Of a stretch of 64,000 nucleotides of DNA, positions 1 through 10,600 are shown one piece after another. Below the pieces are notes generated by a model, which was given only the letters and a program-made list of their open reading frames with translations, was not told where the DNA came from and searched no databases. Source of the DNA: Tremella fuciformis (lineage: Eukaryota > Basidiomycota > Tremellomycetes > Tremellales > Tremellaceae); NCBI GenBank assembly GCA_032768795.1, contig CP136491.1, positions 2,916,501-2,980,500 on the forward strand. The letters are read 5' to 3'. Numbering within the stretch: position 1 is the stretch's first letter; each line of letters starts with the position of its first letter. Made by a program: the position numbers and the translations under genes.

Positions 1-30
1 GCATTTGTTGACTGTACCGAAAGAGAAAAC

Positions 31-865
31 TTACTCTGCCGCGGCCTCCCTCCACATCTCTCTCGACCAGGTCTCCTTGCCCCCTCCCATCTCGTGGCGC
101 AAACCACTGCGACCGATACTTTCACGCCTGATGGGGCCGACGCTGCTCCCGAGCTGAGGGCTGACGCTACCGCCTCGTTCCGATGGCGTGGTGCCACGTC
201 CATTCTGCGGGCCCAGGGAGCCTGCACTGCTCGACCGGGCCATCTCCATGGCACCGCTCTTGGGCGTCTTGAGCGGGGACGGGCCGATGGACAGGCGCTT
301 CTTCATCCGCCCATCCTCGAGATTGAGGCCGAGACCCGCCACTTCCGGAGCCCTCTTTCTCTTCAGGGGCGATCGCGACTGGGCATAGTCGAGGAAGGAT
401 GTAAAGGCAGGCTTTGATCCTGACGCGTTGGGAGATGAGGTGTACTTGGGTGGAAGAGACGGGGGCAGTGGTGGCGGGAGCGATTCGAGAAGCTGACGGT
501 CAGCGCGACGTATGGATTTTGGGAGGAACGGGCACGGTACGTGCCTTCCTGATCTCCGCCTGGACGTCTTCGGTCGACAGTGCGGGCTTGCTGGACTTGC
601 GTACCTCATTGCGAAGACCGCTCCCGGTGGGTTTGGCATTGTGTCCGCCGCCCACCGAGCCGAAACTGTCCAGCCTGGGTGTGGGCGGGCGCGAATAGTC
701 GCTGGCTCGCGGGATCGAGGTCGAGCGAGGGACGAACGAGGACGAGGTGGGTTTCTGAGGAAGACTCGCTGGGCGGGGTGGGATCGTCGACGCTGAGCGG
801 GGGACGAAAGAGGAGGAAAAGGTGGGCGTGGAGGGGCGGAACGGCGAGACCGATACCTGCGACAT
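31..865 (-). CDS. Hypothetical Ser/Pro/Arg-rich protein, 3' end uncertain
   Basis: I do not recognise this gene. The ATG at 865 sits in a good fungal context (CCACCATGT). The first exon encodes a Ser/Pro-rich segment with repeats of the type SSFVPRS and reads to about 536. A short intron then ends at the CAG at 493, after a CTGAC branch site. The second exon gives PPPLPPSLPP, then a basic stretch (SPLKRKR, GRMKKR) that could be a nuclear localisation signal, then a low-complexity Ser/Gly tail. The GTACC donor at 540 would shift the frame; a donor at 535 keeps it, so the exact junction is inferred. The apparent stop at 31-33 overlaps a perfect donor (GTAAGT at about 34), so the gene may continue beyond the left edge. 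No catalytic domain is visible, and disorder is likely. Confidence 0.55.
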
Positions 866-1642
866 GGTGGCAGGTGCCGGTAGGTATCGTCAAGATGCGG
901 TGTGTTTGGAATGCGCTGAGGAAGCGGTGGGGAAGGAAGAAGAAGTAATGTCGGTAGTGTAAGGGTGAACGTTGCTTCTCGTGTGGGTGCGTGCGTGCGT
1001 GTCGGGCTGTGATGGGACAGTGATCGGTGTCTCGACCCGGCGTGGCCTGTTGGCCGTGATGATGTGCGAGCCGAGGGCGATACCGAATACGGTCGGCCGG
1101 AGAGGCGATGACCAGCAGCGGGTGGGTGTCTCAGTCCTGTGTGTGATGGGCGTACTGCCTTAGGCGGCAATCAGCATCGGTCTGATGCTGGCGGTGTCGT
1201 CGTCGTCGTCATGAGTTGTATCGTGTGGCGTGTGTCGCATGCAAGACGCGGGGAGCATCAAGTAGCAAGGCAGCCAGTAGCAAGGAGGAATGGTCGCTTG
1301 ACAGTTTGAGAGACCGACGCCAGACCCCTCCTTTATCGATGACCTCCTTCGTTCTTGGACTAGTTCTACTGTGGTCTCTCTGTGTCTCTCTCGGTCTCGC
1401 ATTCACGAGGCTCCTTTGCGTCGAGCGTCACACCGACAGGGCTGTACAGAGTAGATGATACGGCGTATCGGTGGTCGTTCATGGGTGTCCAATGCAATGA
1501 TCCATGGACCTCGGTCCCACTTTTGCCCCGACCCGGCTCTCTCCTGGCCTCGCCTCTCCTTGGCTGCGTCAGCCATGGATGGGCATGCGACGCCACCGAA
1601 TGAGCGGTAACGACTCCTCCTGTGCATTCCCGGGGATCCGAA
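866..1642. other. Intergenic DNA upstream of the first gene, left flank of the MULE
   Basis: This stretch has no ORF that looks like a gene. It holds the likely promoter and leader of the minus-strand gene that starts at 865. Short GTC trinucleotide runs occur near 1196-1212. I see nothing else in it up to the target-site duplication of the transposon at 1643. Confidence 0.5.
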
Positions 1643-1650
1643 TAAACCCT
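1643..1650. repeat. 8-bp target-site duplication, left copy
   Basis: TAAACCCT lies directly outside the left terminal inverted repeat and recurs exactly at 5138-5145, directly outside the right one. This is the expected footprint of a DDE DNA transposon. MULE duplications are usually 8-11 bp. Confidence 0.85.
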
Positions 1651-1750
1651 GGGTCCCAATGGACGCACCCGTCGCGTTCTTTAACCGCACCCAAGATGTA
1701 GATAGGCGCGCACAAAAGCTCCCGAAATCATATGTCATGCATGCCTAAAT
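1651..1750 (+). repeat. Left terminal inverted repeat of the MULE
   Basis: It begins GGGTCCCAATGG and ends ATGCCTAAAT. It is the reverse complement of 5037-5137, with the outer 43 bp identical and the inner part diverged and offset by one base. Confidence 0.9.
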
Positions 1751-2113
1751 CTGCCCCACGACCTCGGCCTCACTGCTCTCATCACCACTTTGGTCGGTGT
1801 CTCTGTTCTCCAGCCTGCGACTCGGTCAGCGTTGATGCTACAGCCTTGTGGACCGGTACTCACACCCAGTAGCCTGTGGACTGCAACCATCTCTCGCCAG
1901 AAGCCTGCGCGGCGGGTCTAGCTCGAGATCTCGGGCCCCCAGCCCCATTGCCTTCCACCGCGCGATTGGCCACCTCTGGGCACTTATTACGGAAGTGGCC
2001 AACGTTGCGGCACACCCCGCAACGTCTCGGGCGTCTCTGATCCCCCGCGGCGGCCTCGACGACCTCAAACCCCGAAGGATCGCGCTGGGTCGTCGCTTGA
2101 CGGCCTGTAGGCG

Positions 2114-2717
2114 TGTCATGACCCGACCTATTCAGCAAGTTCCTCACACAAGAAACGACCCACAACAATCCGTGAGGCAAGGTGTGGCCTCACGTTGCCT
2201 CGATGTGCTCTAGAGGATACACAAAGCCTCATTGTGCTCTTGAGGCAACACACGGCCACAACGAGGAACCGAGGGCGCACAGAACCGCAATGTAGGAACG
2301 TGCTACAACGACACCTCAATGTGGGATTGTGGATGAGCACTTTGCAACAATGTGGCGGTGTAGAACAGTCACAACGTGGGAGGCGCTTGGATATATATAG
2401 CGGGGGGTTTCCGGACCATTTCCCCAAGAACCAAAACTATCGTACTTCTCATATTCCTTCTCCTACCTCTACTCTACCTCCCTATCACCCCCTTATCCCT
2501 AATACTGGCCAGCCCCAGCCAAATCGCCACCTCCTTACTTACTCATAGTCGCTCTTTACCCCACACTCTTTTACTTGACCTTATACACTCTTTTGTCGAC
2601 CTTTCGACCGGCACTACGGCCCATCCCTGTCAGTCTTGGGCCAAGCTTGCTGTAAACCTCTGTCGTCTATCCTGTCTCTGGATCAGACTTCCCCTTTGCC
2701 AGGGACAGGTCATAACA
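2114..2717 (+). mobile_element. Solo LTR of a retrotransposon inserted in the MULE transposase gene
   Basis: It starts TGTCATGACC and ends GGTCATAACA, an inverted pair matching at 9 of 10 positions with the canonical TG...CA ends. It is flanked by an exact 5-bp duplication AGGCG (2109-2113 and 2718-2722), as made by retroviral-type integrases. A TATA box (ATATATATAG, about 2390-2400) followed by a pyrimidine-rich tract fits a U3-R boundary in the plus orientation. Short imperfect repeats of GTGCTCT-GAGG and GAGGCAA occur upstream of the TATA box. No internal retroelement ORFs or second LTR are present, so this is a recombination-derived solo LTR. The family cannot be named from the LTR alone. 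Confidence 0.85.
2172..2250 (+). repeat. Short inverted and direct repeats in the LTR U3 region
   Basis: GAGGCAA at 2174-2180 pairs with TTGCCTC at 2195-2201 around a 14-base loop, and GAGGCAA recurs at 2242-2248. Imperfect direct copies of ATGTGCTCTAGAGG and TTGTGCTCTTGAGG lie between them. Such clusters are common in LTR promoters, but no regulator is identified. Confidence 0.5.
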
Positions 2718-5036
2718 AGGCGGCTGTAAGACCTCGACACCGTCATCAACGGTGTCTGGGGCGACGTGCAGGTTTGCGCTACCCATTGGGCGCCCGCGGA
2801 CGCGCACAACCAATGGGTTGCGAATGCCGTCAAAGTCGAAAGTCCCGGGCGGCCTCGAAGAGGCGGGGATGGCCGCCTCACCGTCCAAAAGGCCGTGAGG
2901 CTGCTCGGAGACGTCGTACATGAACCTGGCAAGTCCCTGCTCGGTCTCCAGGCGCCAGGCATGCGAGAACATTGCCACAGTGACTGGTCCTTGCTCTTGA
3001 ATGAGCCTCGCGAGCTTGTGGTGGCAGGGGATCCCATAAACGGCCTCGAAGACACCGCGGCAGGGTGTCGGGCAATCCAGAGTGTCTTCTACCCCGTCTT
3101 CATCGAATAGGACGCTGATTTCGGCAGGATCACCGACTCGGGCAGCAGCCTTGGCCAGCCTCCATTGTCCGATGGCTCGTTTAAGAGCAAAACTCGAGAT
3201 CTGACAGGAAGTCTGTGGCGGTCAGCAATGACCAAAGGGGGTGTGCACAGACCGCCGCCACTCGTCTCTGACACCCCGGTTCATTTGAGCTCTCACCAGC
3301 TGGAAGATGATCGGGAGCCTCGTCAACGCCCTGCCAGTCTCTTCCTCCATCCTCTGGAGGATAGCTGACTGCTGCAGAGTGAGATAGGCCTTGAGACGGC
3401 CGACCAAACGGCAAATGTCAGAGGTCGACTTCTTCAGGAAGCCTTTAATGACTTTATGAGCGCCCTCGCATCTCGAGCTGTCTCGCTGGCCGAGGTGCCG
3501 CGATCCATTGGTGAACGCCTCAACAAAGTAATTCTTGTACTCGGTAAGACCGTACGCATAGTCATACGCTCGGCGGAAGCTTGGCTGACCGGCATAAAGT
3601 CTTGAGAATTCGGTCAGACCAAAATCGTATGCCGTCTCGGTCGGGGCCCAGGCTATGAGACGCTTCCAGTCGCTCAGGAAGGTGTCGAACTGTTCCTTGG
3701 TGAGTCCCGAACGTCCATTCGTGACGATGTTCTTCCACAAATGCCAGAGACAGAGCATCTGCTTCACCCCGGGAAAGGCTGCGGCGACCGCCGCCACCAG
3801 CGTCATATCGCGATCCGTCACGATGACCTTGGTCTCCAAGGGCCCCATGACGCGCAGGAAGGCCTGCAGGGCCCCGTCATACCACTGGCGTGTCTCCGCC
3901 ATGAGGACAATCGTGCAGGAGGTGAAAGTCTGGTTCGTGGAGGTCATGCCGACGATGTGGAGCAATGGAAGGCGATATCGGTTCGTCTTGTAGGTGCAGT
4001 CCATCGTCAAGACCGTCGGGAAGCGTCGTGTGAGCGCCACCGCCGTCTTATTCGATATGAGGACACCCAGCAAGCGTCCTCGGGCGTCTAGCCAAGCCTC
4101 ATAGACGATGTCGGGATCATCGGCTAGTTGGGCGAGCGATGCCTCTGACTCGGTGTGTCCCAGCCGTTGTCGCTTGTTCCAGGCTGCTCGGGCGTTGTAG
4201 ACGTCTGTCGCGGTGAGTCTGATGGTCGGATAGGCCACGCGAAATAGCTCCCGAATGTCCTGTGTCGACATGTCAACCTTGAAGCAGTCCTGCAGGCGAC
4301 ATCGGCCTAAAATGTCGAGTTTTCGGTACTCCGGGAAGGCTGACTCGACGGACGCACGATGGTTATGCGTGTTGACGATGTCGTCAATGATATACAGCTC
4401 GTCTCCGCTATCGAGATCGATCCTGCGGATTTCGACGCCCCAAGGACAGCTGCACTTATGCGACAGGCGGACTCGGACTCTCGTGGACGGATGCTGCGAT
4501 CTGACGTTAACAGCCTTGCTGTTCTTCCCAGACGGATCGTACGTCCCCGAGCGCTTGCAGACGAATTGATAGAGCCCTCGATGCGGCCACGAACGGCCTG
4601 TGACGATCGCAAAGCCTTTAGGACGGGCAAAATCGTCCAGGTAGGTCTTGACGTCCCGAAGTGACCCAAATCTGCGTCCTGTCGTCAGAGCGTCCGGAAG
4701 CTCATGAACCAAGCTCTGATGACCGGCGGGTGTGTTATCATCAAGCATAGCAAGCACAGACCTCGCTGCAGCGTTCCGCAAGGCAATTTGGGTTGGCGAG
4801 AGGGGTGGCAGCCCCTCAGCCGTCGTAGACAAGTCCATTTTGAAGGGGTTCCGGTCGGCCAAGCCTAGCAAGTCTCAGAGTGGTTCAATGCTTGGTCCAG
4901 GGGTATGAGACGATTGAGAGAGTCCAACAGAGCGTCAGCAAGGTGTCTGTCAGTACTTATCAGGCCTGAGACGGCGGAGACGGCGATAGGCAGATGTGAC
5001 AATGTAAAGGGAGAGTGAGTGACGCGCTGAGAAGGT

Positions 5037-5137
5037 ATTTAGGCATGCATAAGGACGCGATTTCGGGAGCTTTTCTGCACGCCTAACTTTACCCTGGGTG
5101 CGGTTAAAGAACGCGACGGGTGCGTCCATTGGGACCC
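5037..5137 (-). repeat. Right terminal inverted repeat of the MULE
   Basis: It begins ATTTAGGCATGCAT on the inside and ends CCATTGGGACCC on the outside. It pairs with 1651-1750 and is followed at once by the second TAAACCCT at 5138-5145. Confidence 0.9.
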
Positions 5138-5353
5138 TAAACCCTCCCTCCTGCGTACTCTCTTCTGCCTCAGGAACCATCTGATCCCCCATTATGTGAG
5201 TTTGTCAGGGTCTCAAAGGGGCACAAGGGACAGCGGAGAGACCGAGGCCGCCCGTGTCCAGGGCAACCCCCTCCTTCCGATCGACATACCCGTCCCTCCG
5301 CTCACGTGACTCGTACCCCGGATATGCTACGATACATGACATCTATACAGTAG

Positions 5354-8300
5354 TTACTCTGGCCGCCCCCAGCCACCTCCGCCGGGGGTGAGCAGCTGCA
5401 CCCTGTCCCCCTTCCTCAGCTTGCACAGCCCGTTATGACCCAAGTTGATCTCGTCAAACGACCCATCGTCGTTCCTCCTCAACCAGGTGTTCTTACCCCT
5501 CGCGCCATTCCCACCGCCGTTCAGCCCGAGAGGCGGGAAGACACGGCGCTGAGAGACGATGGAATAGTTGAGGTCGATGCGAGCTTCAAAGGTACGGTCC
5601 ATACCGTCTCCACCGTTGAACTTGCCCCTGCCGCCGGACCCTTTGCGCAGCTTGGACTCGATCAGCAGCACCGGTGCGCGGTGTTCGAGGATCTCGACGT
5701 CGGTCAAGCGGGTATTTGTGCAGTGCTGCACTCAGCAACTTACCACTTCTCAAAAGGTCCGAGACTACTCACGACGTGCGTGGCGTGCTTGCCGTGCCAT
5801 GTTGGGCCAGCGCCTGTGCCGCCGCCCAACGACTCGCCGTACGTGAACCCAGGGATGACCTTGCCATTTGCATCTTTACCACCGAGACCGATGCCCGCCG
5901 AGGACGCGCAGCCTTGAAAACATGCCGCGGCACCGAATGCGCGAAGGATGTTGTCGATCAGGCGCTGAGTGCCGATGGTCGAGCCGGAGATGGCGACTAC
6001 GCCGCAGGGGTTGATGTAGGTCCCCTTGGGCGAGATGATCTTGACAGGGTCCATCACGCCTTGATTCAGAGGCAAGGGGATGTCCGCTGCCAGTCAGCAT
6101 GTAAAGACCACGTCAGCTTTGGGACTGACGGCTGATCATGCTGCGCAAGGAGTAGATGATGGCGGCATGGGTGAGAGAAGGGGGCATGTTGAACTGCCAT
6201 CAGCGATTGCTGTATCGCTATTCCTCAACAGGGTACTAACGTTGCTGTGCGATTGAGGTCCAGTGCCAGTCCAGTCAAACTCGGCCGTCCCTTCCTCTCG
6301 GTTGATCCGAACTTCGAGTACGATCTCCGTACCGTCGTCCATCTTGAACATCAGTCACAGGCAATATGCCCTTTGAAAGGACAACTCACAAAATCGCTAG
6401 CACGCAATGGCTGACCGCCCGTCTCATCGTACTTTTGCCTCAAGAAGTCTTTGACTGTCCCCTGGGCAACGAGCTGGATCTCCTTCATGTAGTACAGCAC
6501 AAAACGAGTGCCAAACTCGTCAAAGAGCTGCTGGACGAGGCGAGAGCCTCGAGCATTAGCCGACACGGCGGCTGGGATGTCAGTACTCTCTTTGTGGTCT
6601 GCAGCATTCGACTGACCCTGCAGATCGGCGAGGTTGTGGTCGAGCCGGCGTGTCGCCGAGTTGCCCGGGTACTTTGCGACATCCATGAAGAGCTTGGTGA
6701 CGCCCTCTTCGTCGAACTTGCCCTGCGAGACGAGCTTGAACGTGGGCACGTGGATGCCTTCCTCCCACAGCTCTTTCGAGACGGGGTTCATTGACGTCAC
6801 GCCGTTCCCCCCGCTAGCACGTCAGCCTCGATCTCTACTGGTATCATCAAGCGGGAGCGCACATGTCGGTGTGGTGTCCGCGGCTGGCAACGTAGAACAG
6901 GACAGTGGTCGGGTCGTCAGGGCCAAAGATGGGAGTGACGACTGTCAGATCTGGCAAGTGGGTACCTGCCCCTCAGCCACTCTCACCCGGCACTGAGCAG
7001 AAGACGACTCACCGCCCCACTGCGGGTGGTTTGTCAGGAGCACATCGCCGGGGCGGAGTTTCCCTAACCAGTGGTTGTGCTGCGCCATGACGGCATACTG
7101 CATGGACCCCAGGTGCACGGGGATGTGCGGGGCGTTGGCCACGAGCGCCCCGTCTGTCCCGTGTATCGAGCAGCTGTAGTCGAGCCGCTCTTTGATCGAC
7201 ACGCTGATGGACGTGCGCTGGAGCGTGTGGCCCATCTGCTCGGCGATAGACATGAAGCGGTTCGCGAACACGGCGAGCATGATGGGGTCCGTCACGAATT
7301 CCTGCGCGTCGGCCGCGGGGCCCGACGCGTCCTTGTCGATCTTGAGCACGACGTGTTCTTTCAGCACAAACGCCTTGGCGCGCGGCTCGACGACGATTGT
7401 CTGTGTCGAGTCGACCAGGATGGCCGGGCCGGCAATCGTCACGCCAGGCGCCAAGGATCCCAGGACAAACACGGGCGTCTGGAACGCGCGCACGGCACCG
7501 TCCACGTCGAACCACGCTTCTTGGACCGAATCGGGGGCTGTGGTCGGGGCGACGGCCGGCCGGCCCTCGACGGCCGCGAGGTCCGGCTGGAAGTCGGACG
7601 GCGTCATCTGGAACGACTTGCCCGAGCCGCTGACGCGCACCTCGGAGGTGAGCACGCGCCGGGGCATGCTGAAGGACGTCTCGCGCAAGTGGGCCGCGAT
7701 GAATTCCGCCCTGAGGTCGTTGGACGGGGGGAGGTGGAACGTGTTGTCCGCGCCGTCGTAGTGCAGCCCGATCGTCACGTTGAAGGTGATGTCTTTGACG
7801 GGCACGTCCTGGTCCGCCAGCTGCCGCGTCACGTCGGCCTGCAGGCTGCGCAGGCGCTCTTGTATGTCGGCAAACGTCGCCGTCGACTCAAAGTCGGGCG
7901 TCACCTCCCGCACGAGCGGCAGGGCCGCTTCGGCCGTCAGGTCCGCGCAGGCGATACCGTACGCCGAGAGCAGGGATGAGAAGCGGGGGATGATGACCGT
8001 CTCGATGCCCAGCGCGCCGGCGATGGCACACGCGTGCTGGCCGCCCGCACTGCGACCGTCAGCACCGGCGTCCGTCACTGAAGAGGGACACTCGCCCGCC
8101 GAAGCAACACAGGTCGTGCGACGAGATGGCGTAGCCCCGCTGTTCCGTCAACTTGCGCATCGGGCGCCCCATGCCCTCGTTCGCGACGCGCAGGAATCCG
8201 GCCGCCACCTCCTGCAGCGTGAATGGCGTCGCGCCGCTTCGCTGGGCGTTGATGTCCGCCGTCAGCTGCTCGAACTTGGACAGCGAGGCCTGGATGTCGA

Positions 8301-10015
8301 GCGGCTCGTTGGCTTTGGGCCCGAAGATCTTGGGGAACCGGCTGGCGACGAGGCGGCCTAGGACCAGGTTGGCGTCTGTTATGGCGAGATCGCCGTGTTT
8401 GCGATAACACGCGGGACCGGGGCTGGCATCAGCACCACCACTGAGAGCACCTCGACTCACTGTGCTCCGACTGATTCGGGTCCGACGACAAACATCGAGT
8501 TCTTGTACTGCAGCTTGGACCCGCCGCCCCTGCTCTGTCAGCCGCTGGCCACGGGGTACCGCTCGCGCCCGCCACTCACGCTGCGACTGTCTCGATGGAC
8601 AGTTGGGGACAGGCGATCTTGATATTCGCCACGACGCTCTCAAAGGACAGCTCGTACTGGCCGGAGAAACGGCACACGTCCGTCGACGTGCCGCCCATGT
8701 CGAACCCAATTACTGGCCTGGCGCGTTTCGGGCTGTACGCGGTCAATGCGCAGCCCACAAAGCCGCCAGCGGGACCAGAGAGGACCGAGCGCAGGCCAGA
8801 GAACCTGCCCGTCAGCTCATCCTGCCACACCAAAGTATGGGCTCACTTCTCCGACGACACCAGTCCGCCGTCGCTCTTCATAAAGTCGCTCCGTTTTCCC
8901 GCTCGGCCCTGGGCGAAATGCCTGTTGAAGCCGTCGACGTAGGCCCGCAGGATGGGCGAGAGGTATGCGTCGAGGGCGGCGGAGTTGCCCCTGCCCAGGG
9001 CTTTGATGGTCGGGGATAGGGAGGAAGACAGAGAGATCTGGGTGAAGCCGATGCGAGATGCGATCTCGCCAATCTGTTTCTCGTGCTCTATGAGTTAGAC
9101 ATGTACAGATGCAGAAGGGTGAGCCTACCGGGGTAGGTGTAAGAGTGGATGAGGCAGACCGCCAGGGCTCGCAGTCCGCGGTCGTACATCGCTTGCAGGT
9201 CCCTCTTCACCTTTGCCGCGTCTAGTGCATCTTCAGTCGGTTTCCTCTGACCAGCCGAGCACTCACCGAGGGGCCGGACGATCCGCACGGCCTCGCCGCT
9301 GACGCCGAGCACCACCTCGCCCGCCTCGTCCGACTCGCGCGCACGCTCCAGCAGCTGCTCGGGGCCCAGCGGCGAGGGGTTCAGCGACCAGCCTTCCATG
9401 GTGACGCGCTCGTCCGCCTCGACGACGTCCCCGGGGCGGTAGAGCATGTCCGCCTTGCCCGCTATGCTCAGGTCGAACAGGTCCGGCCGAGTCTGGTCGC
9501 CAATCTCCAGCATGTCCCCAAAACCTCTGGTCACCACCAGGCCAAACGGCGAGCCCTTGCGCTCGAGCAGCGCGTTGGTAGCCACCGTCGTGCCCATACG
9601 TACCGACTCTGCCCGTCAGCTCCATGTTTGTTGTCGTAGATGCAAGTAGACTTGCCGATGACGGTCGTGTCGTACTTCCCCTCGGGGGATAGCCTGCGCT
9701 TCGTGACAATCTGCAGCAGGCGGCGGATGCCCTCGCTCGGCGCATCGTCGTAGTTGGCCGGGTCGACAGACAGGAGCTTGAACGTAATCTGCACGCTGCC
9801 GTCCCCGTCGGCATTGGGGATGATGTCCGCGTTGCCCAGCAGGTCGCGGGGGACGGGCGCGGCCCAGAGCGCCGCGGGCACATACGCCCAGACATCACAG
9901 AAGGCTGCCCGGTCAGCACTCCGTCTCGATTTGACAAGCAGAAATGGGGCTCACTGCCGCCGCGGTCGATAGCCACGCGCACCCCGGGCGACGGGGCGTC
10001 CAGGACGACGGTCAT
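5354..10015 (-). CDS. OXP1: 5-oxoprolinase (ATP-hydrolysing), HyuA-HyuB fusion
   Basis: The enzyme cleaves 5-oxo-L-proline to glutamate using ATP, a late step of the gamma-glutamyl (glutathione) cycle, in the cytosol. Start: ATG at 10015 ([20 protein letters not shown]). The first intron (GTGAGC...GGGCAG) joins to read DRGGTFCDVWA, the family's N-terminal nucleotide-binding signature. [15 protein letters not shown] follows and, further on, [14 protein letters not shown] and [14 protein letters not shown] motifs of hydantoinase A. The hydantoinase B half starts near 7300 ([33 protein letters not shown]) and ends GGGGWGRPE. Several introns of about 50 nt split the gene; no frame-breaking lesion was noticed. 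The estimated length of about 1,290 aa matches eukaryotic OXP1. It is divergent from a Dal5-type transporter. A hydantoinase or N-methylhydantoinase of the same superfamily is the main alternative. Confidence 0.88.
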
Positions 10016-10600
10016 GTTGCGTTTGCACACCTGCCCGTCTTGCCGTTCGTGTCGCTGTCGTCTTTTGTCGTGCTCAGTCGTCAACAGCAGCTGCAAGGGA
10101 CCGACCTGGCGGGCCCACATGAATCCAGGTGGGCTCGTCCGTCGGACGACGGCGGCGCTGAAATTGTCGTGAGCCGCCCACATTTGCCACCGCCGATAGC
10201 ACGTCAACGCTAGCGTTGCAAACCGGAACGATGCCACCACCTTGCAGGGGTATGGCCCGAGGCTCGTTCCGATAGGACCTGGCAACCTTGCTGAGCCCCG
10301 CCCTGAATCCCCCAAAGTACCTCAGGGGGAATTACCAGGGGATTGGCACTCGGCGCAGCCGACGGCAGTCGGTCCAAATTTTTTTCCTAATCAGCAGGTG
10401 GAAACGCTGGGGAACATGGGGCGGCCGTGCCCACATTTCAGCACGTCATGATGTCCCAATGCGCCCACAAGACATCTTTGGCCACTCTGCACCCGCCAGA
10501 TCGACGCGATATATGTAGTCGACGCCCGCTCTCTGAGGCGAGCGATATATCCCCCCCCCCCCCCCCCCCCCGCGCCTCTTTCACATACCATCTGAACAGA
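10016..10600. promoter_or_regulatory. Bidirectional promoter of the 5-oxoprolinase and MFS transporter genes
   Basis: This 585-bp divergent intergenic region has two CGATAG sites (10194-10199 and 10270-10275) that fit the HGATAR consensus bound by fungal GATA nitrogen regulators. Matches this short are expected by chance, so a role is only inferred. GATATAT and a 21-base C tract lie next to the transporter start. Confidence 0.45.
10551..10571 (+). repeat. 21-nt poly-C homopolymer
   Basis: An uninterrupted run of 21 C residues lies 29 nt upstream of the transporter ATG at 10601, probably in its 5' leader. Runs of this length are unstable in replication and prone to sequencing error. Confidence 0.9.

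Larger units (their letters stand above)
1860..4838 (-). pseudogene. MULE transposase (FAR1/DDE/SWIM/CCHC), split by an LTR insertion
   Basis: This would encode the transposase that cuts and pastes the element. An upstream in-frame TTG exists, but the first ATG is at 4838. Exon 1 (4838-3273) has a FAR1-like zinc region (C94, C129/C131, H158/H160). Its DDE core has D280 in TMDCTYKTN, D342 in VIVTDRDM and E458 in SRCEGAHK, with CLWHLWKN between the last two. A 72-nt intron (3272-3201, GTCAGA...GTCAG) leads to exon 2, which has a SWIM-like Cys/His motif ending GIPCHH and the MULE-typical RVRGRPMG. At 2717 the frame enters the LTR and stops at 2667 after 17 foreign residues. Beyond the LTR the same frame resumes (2108-1860) with a CCHC knuckle (CGVCRNVGHFRNKC). 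Without the 609-bp insertion, the protein would be about 765 aa. The catalytic core is intact, but the zinc-knuckle tail is lost. Confidence 0.85.
1651..5137. mobile_element. Mutator-like (MULE) DNA transposon with an internal solo LTR
   Basis: This 3.49-kb element is bounded by terminal inverted repeats of about 100 bp (1651-1750 and 5037-5137) and an exact 8-bp direct duplication, TAAACCCT. It carries one minus-strand gene for a MULE transposase with FAR1-like, DDE, SWIM-like and CCHC regions. The gene is interrupted near its 3' end by a 604-bp solo LTR at 2114-2717. The outermost 43 bp of the two TIRs are identical, while the inner halves differ at several positions, suggesting moderate age. 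The remaining non-coding parts (1751-1859 and 4839-5036) are subterminal sequence. The element sits between the unknown gene at 31-865 and the 3' end of the 5-oxoprolinase gene and breaks neither. Confidence 0.88.

Noticed and set aside
2376..2729. Plus-strand hydrophobic ORF inside the MULE
   Set aside because: It lies in the R/U5 part of the LTR and runs across its end; the Leu/Pro-rich text comes from a C/T-rich leader.
2105..2782. A 678-nt intron in the transposase (donor GTAGCG, acceptor CTACAG)
   Set aside because: The phase fits, but the segment has TG...CA ends and a 5-bp duplication. With the LTR removed the remaining 69 nt read through in frame, so no intron is needed.
4839..4871. 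Transposase start at 4871
   Set aside because: That codon is TTG; the first ATG in frame is 4838. The same correction was made for CUL3, the PPR-like gene, mL38 and the ankyrin-DIL gene.
7071..7979. Long plus-strand ORF of 302 codons opposite the 5-oxoprolinase gene
   Set aside because: Arg/Val/His-rich shadow of a GC-rich gene; it has no domain and the minus strand is clearly 5-oxoprolinase.
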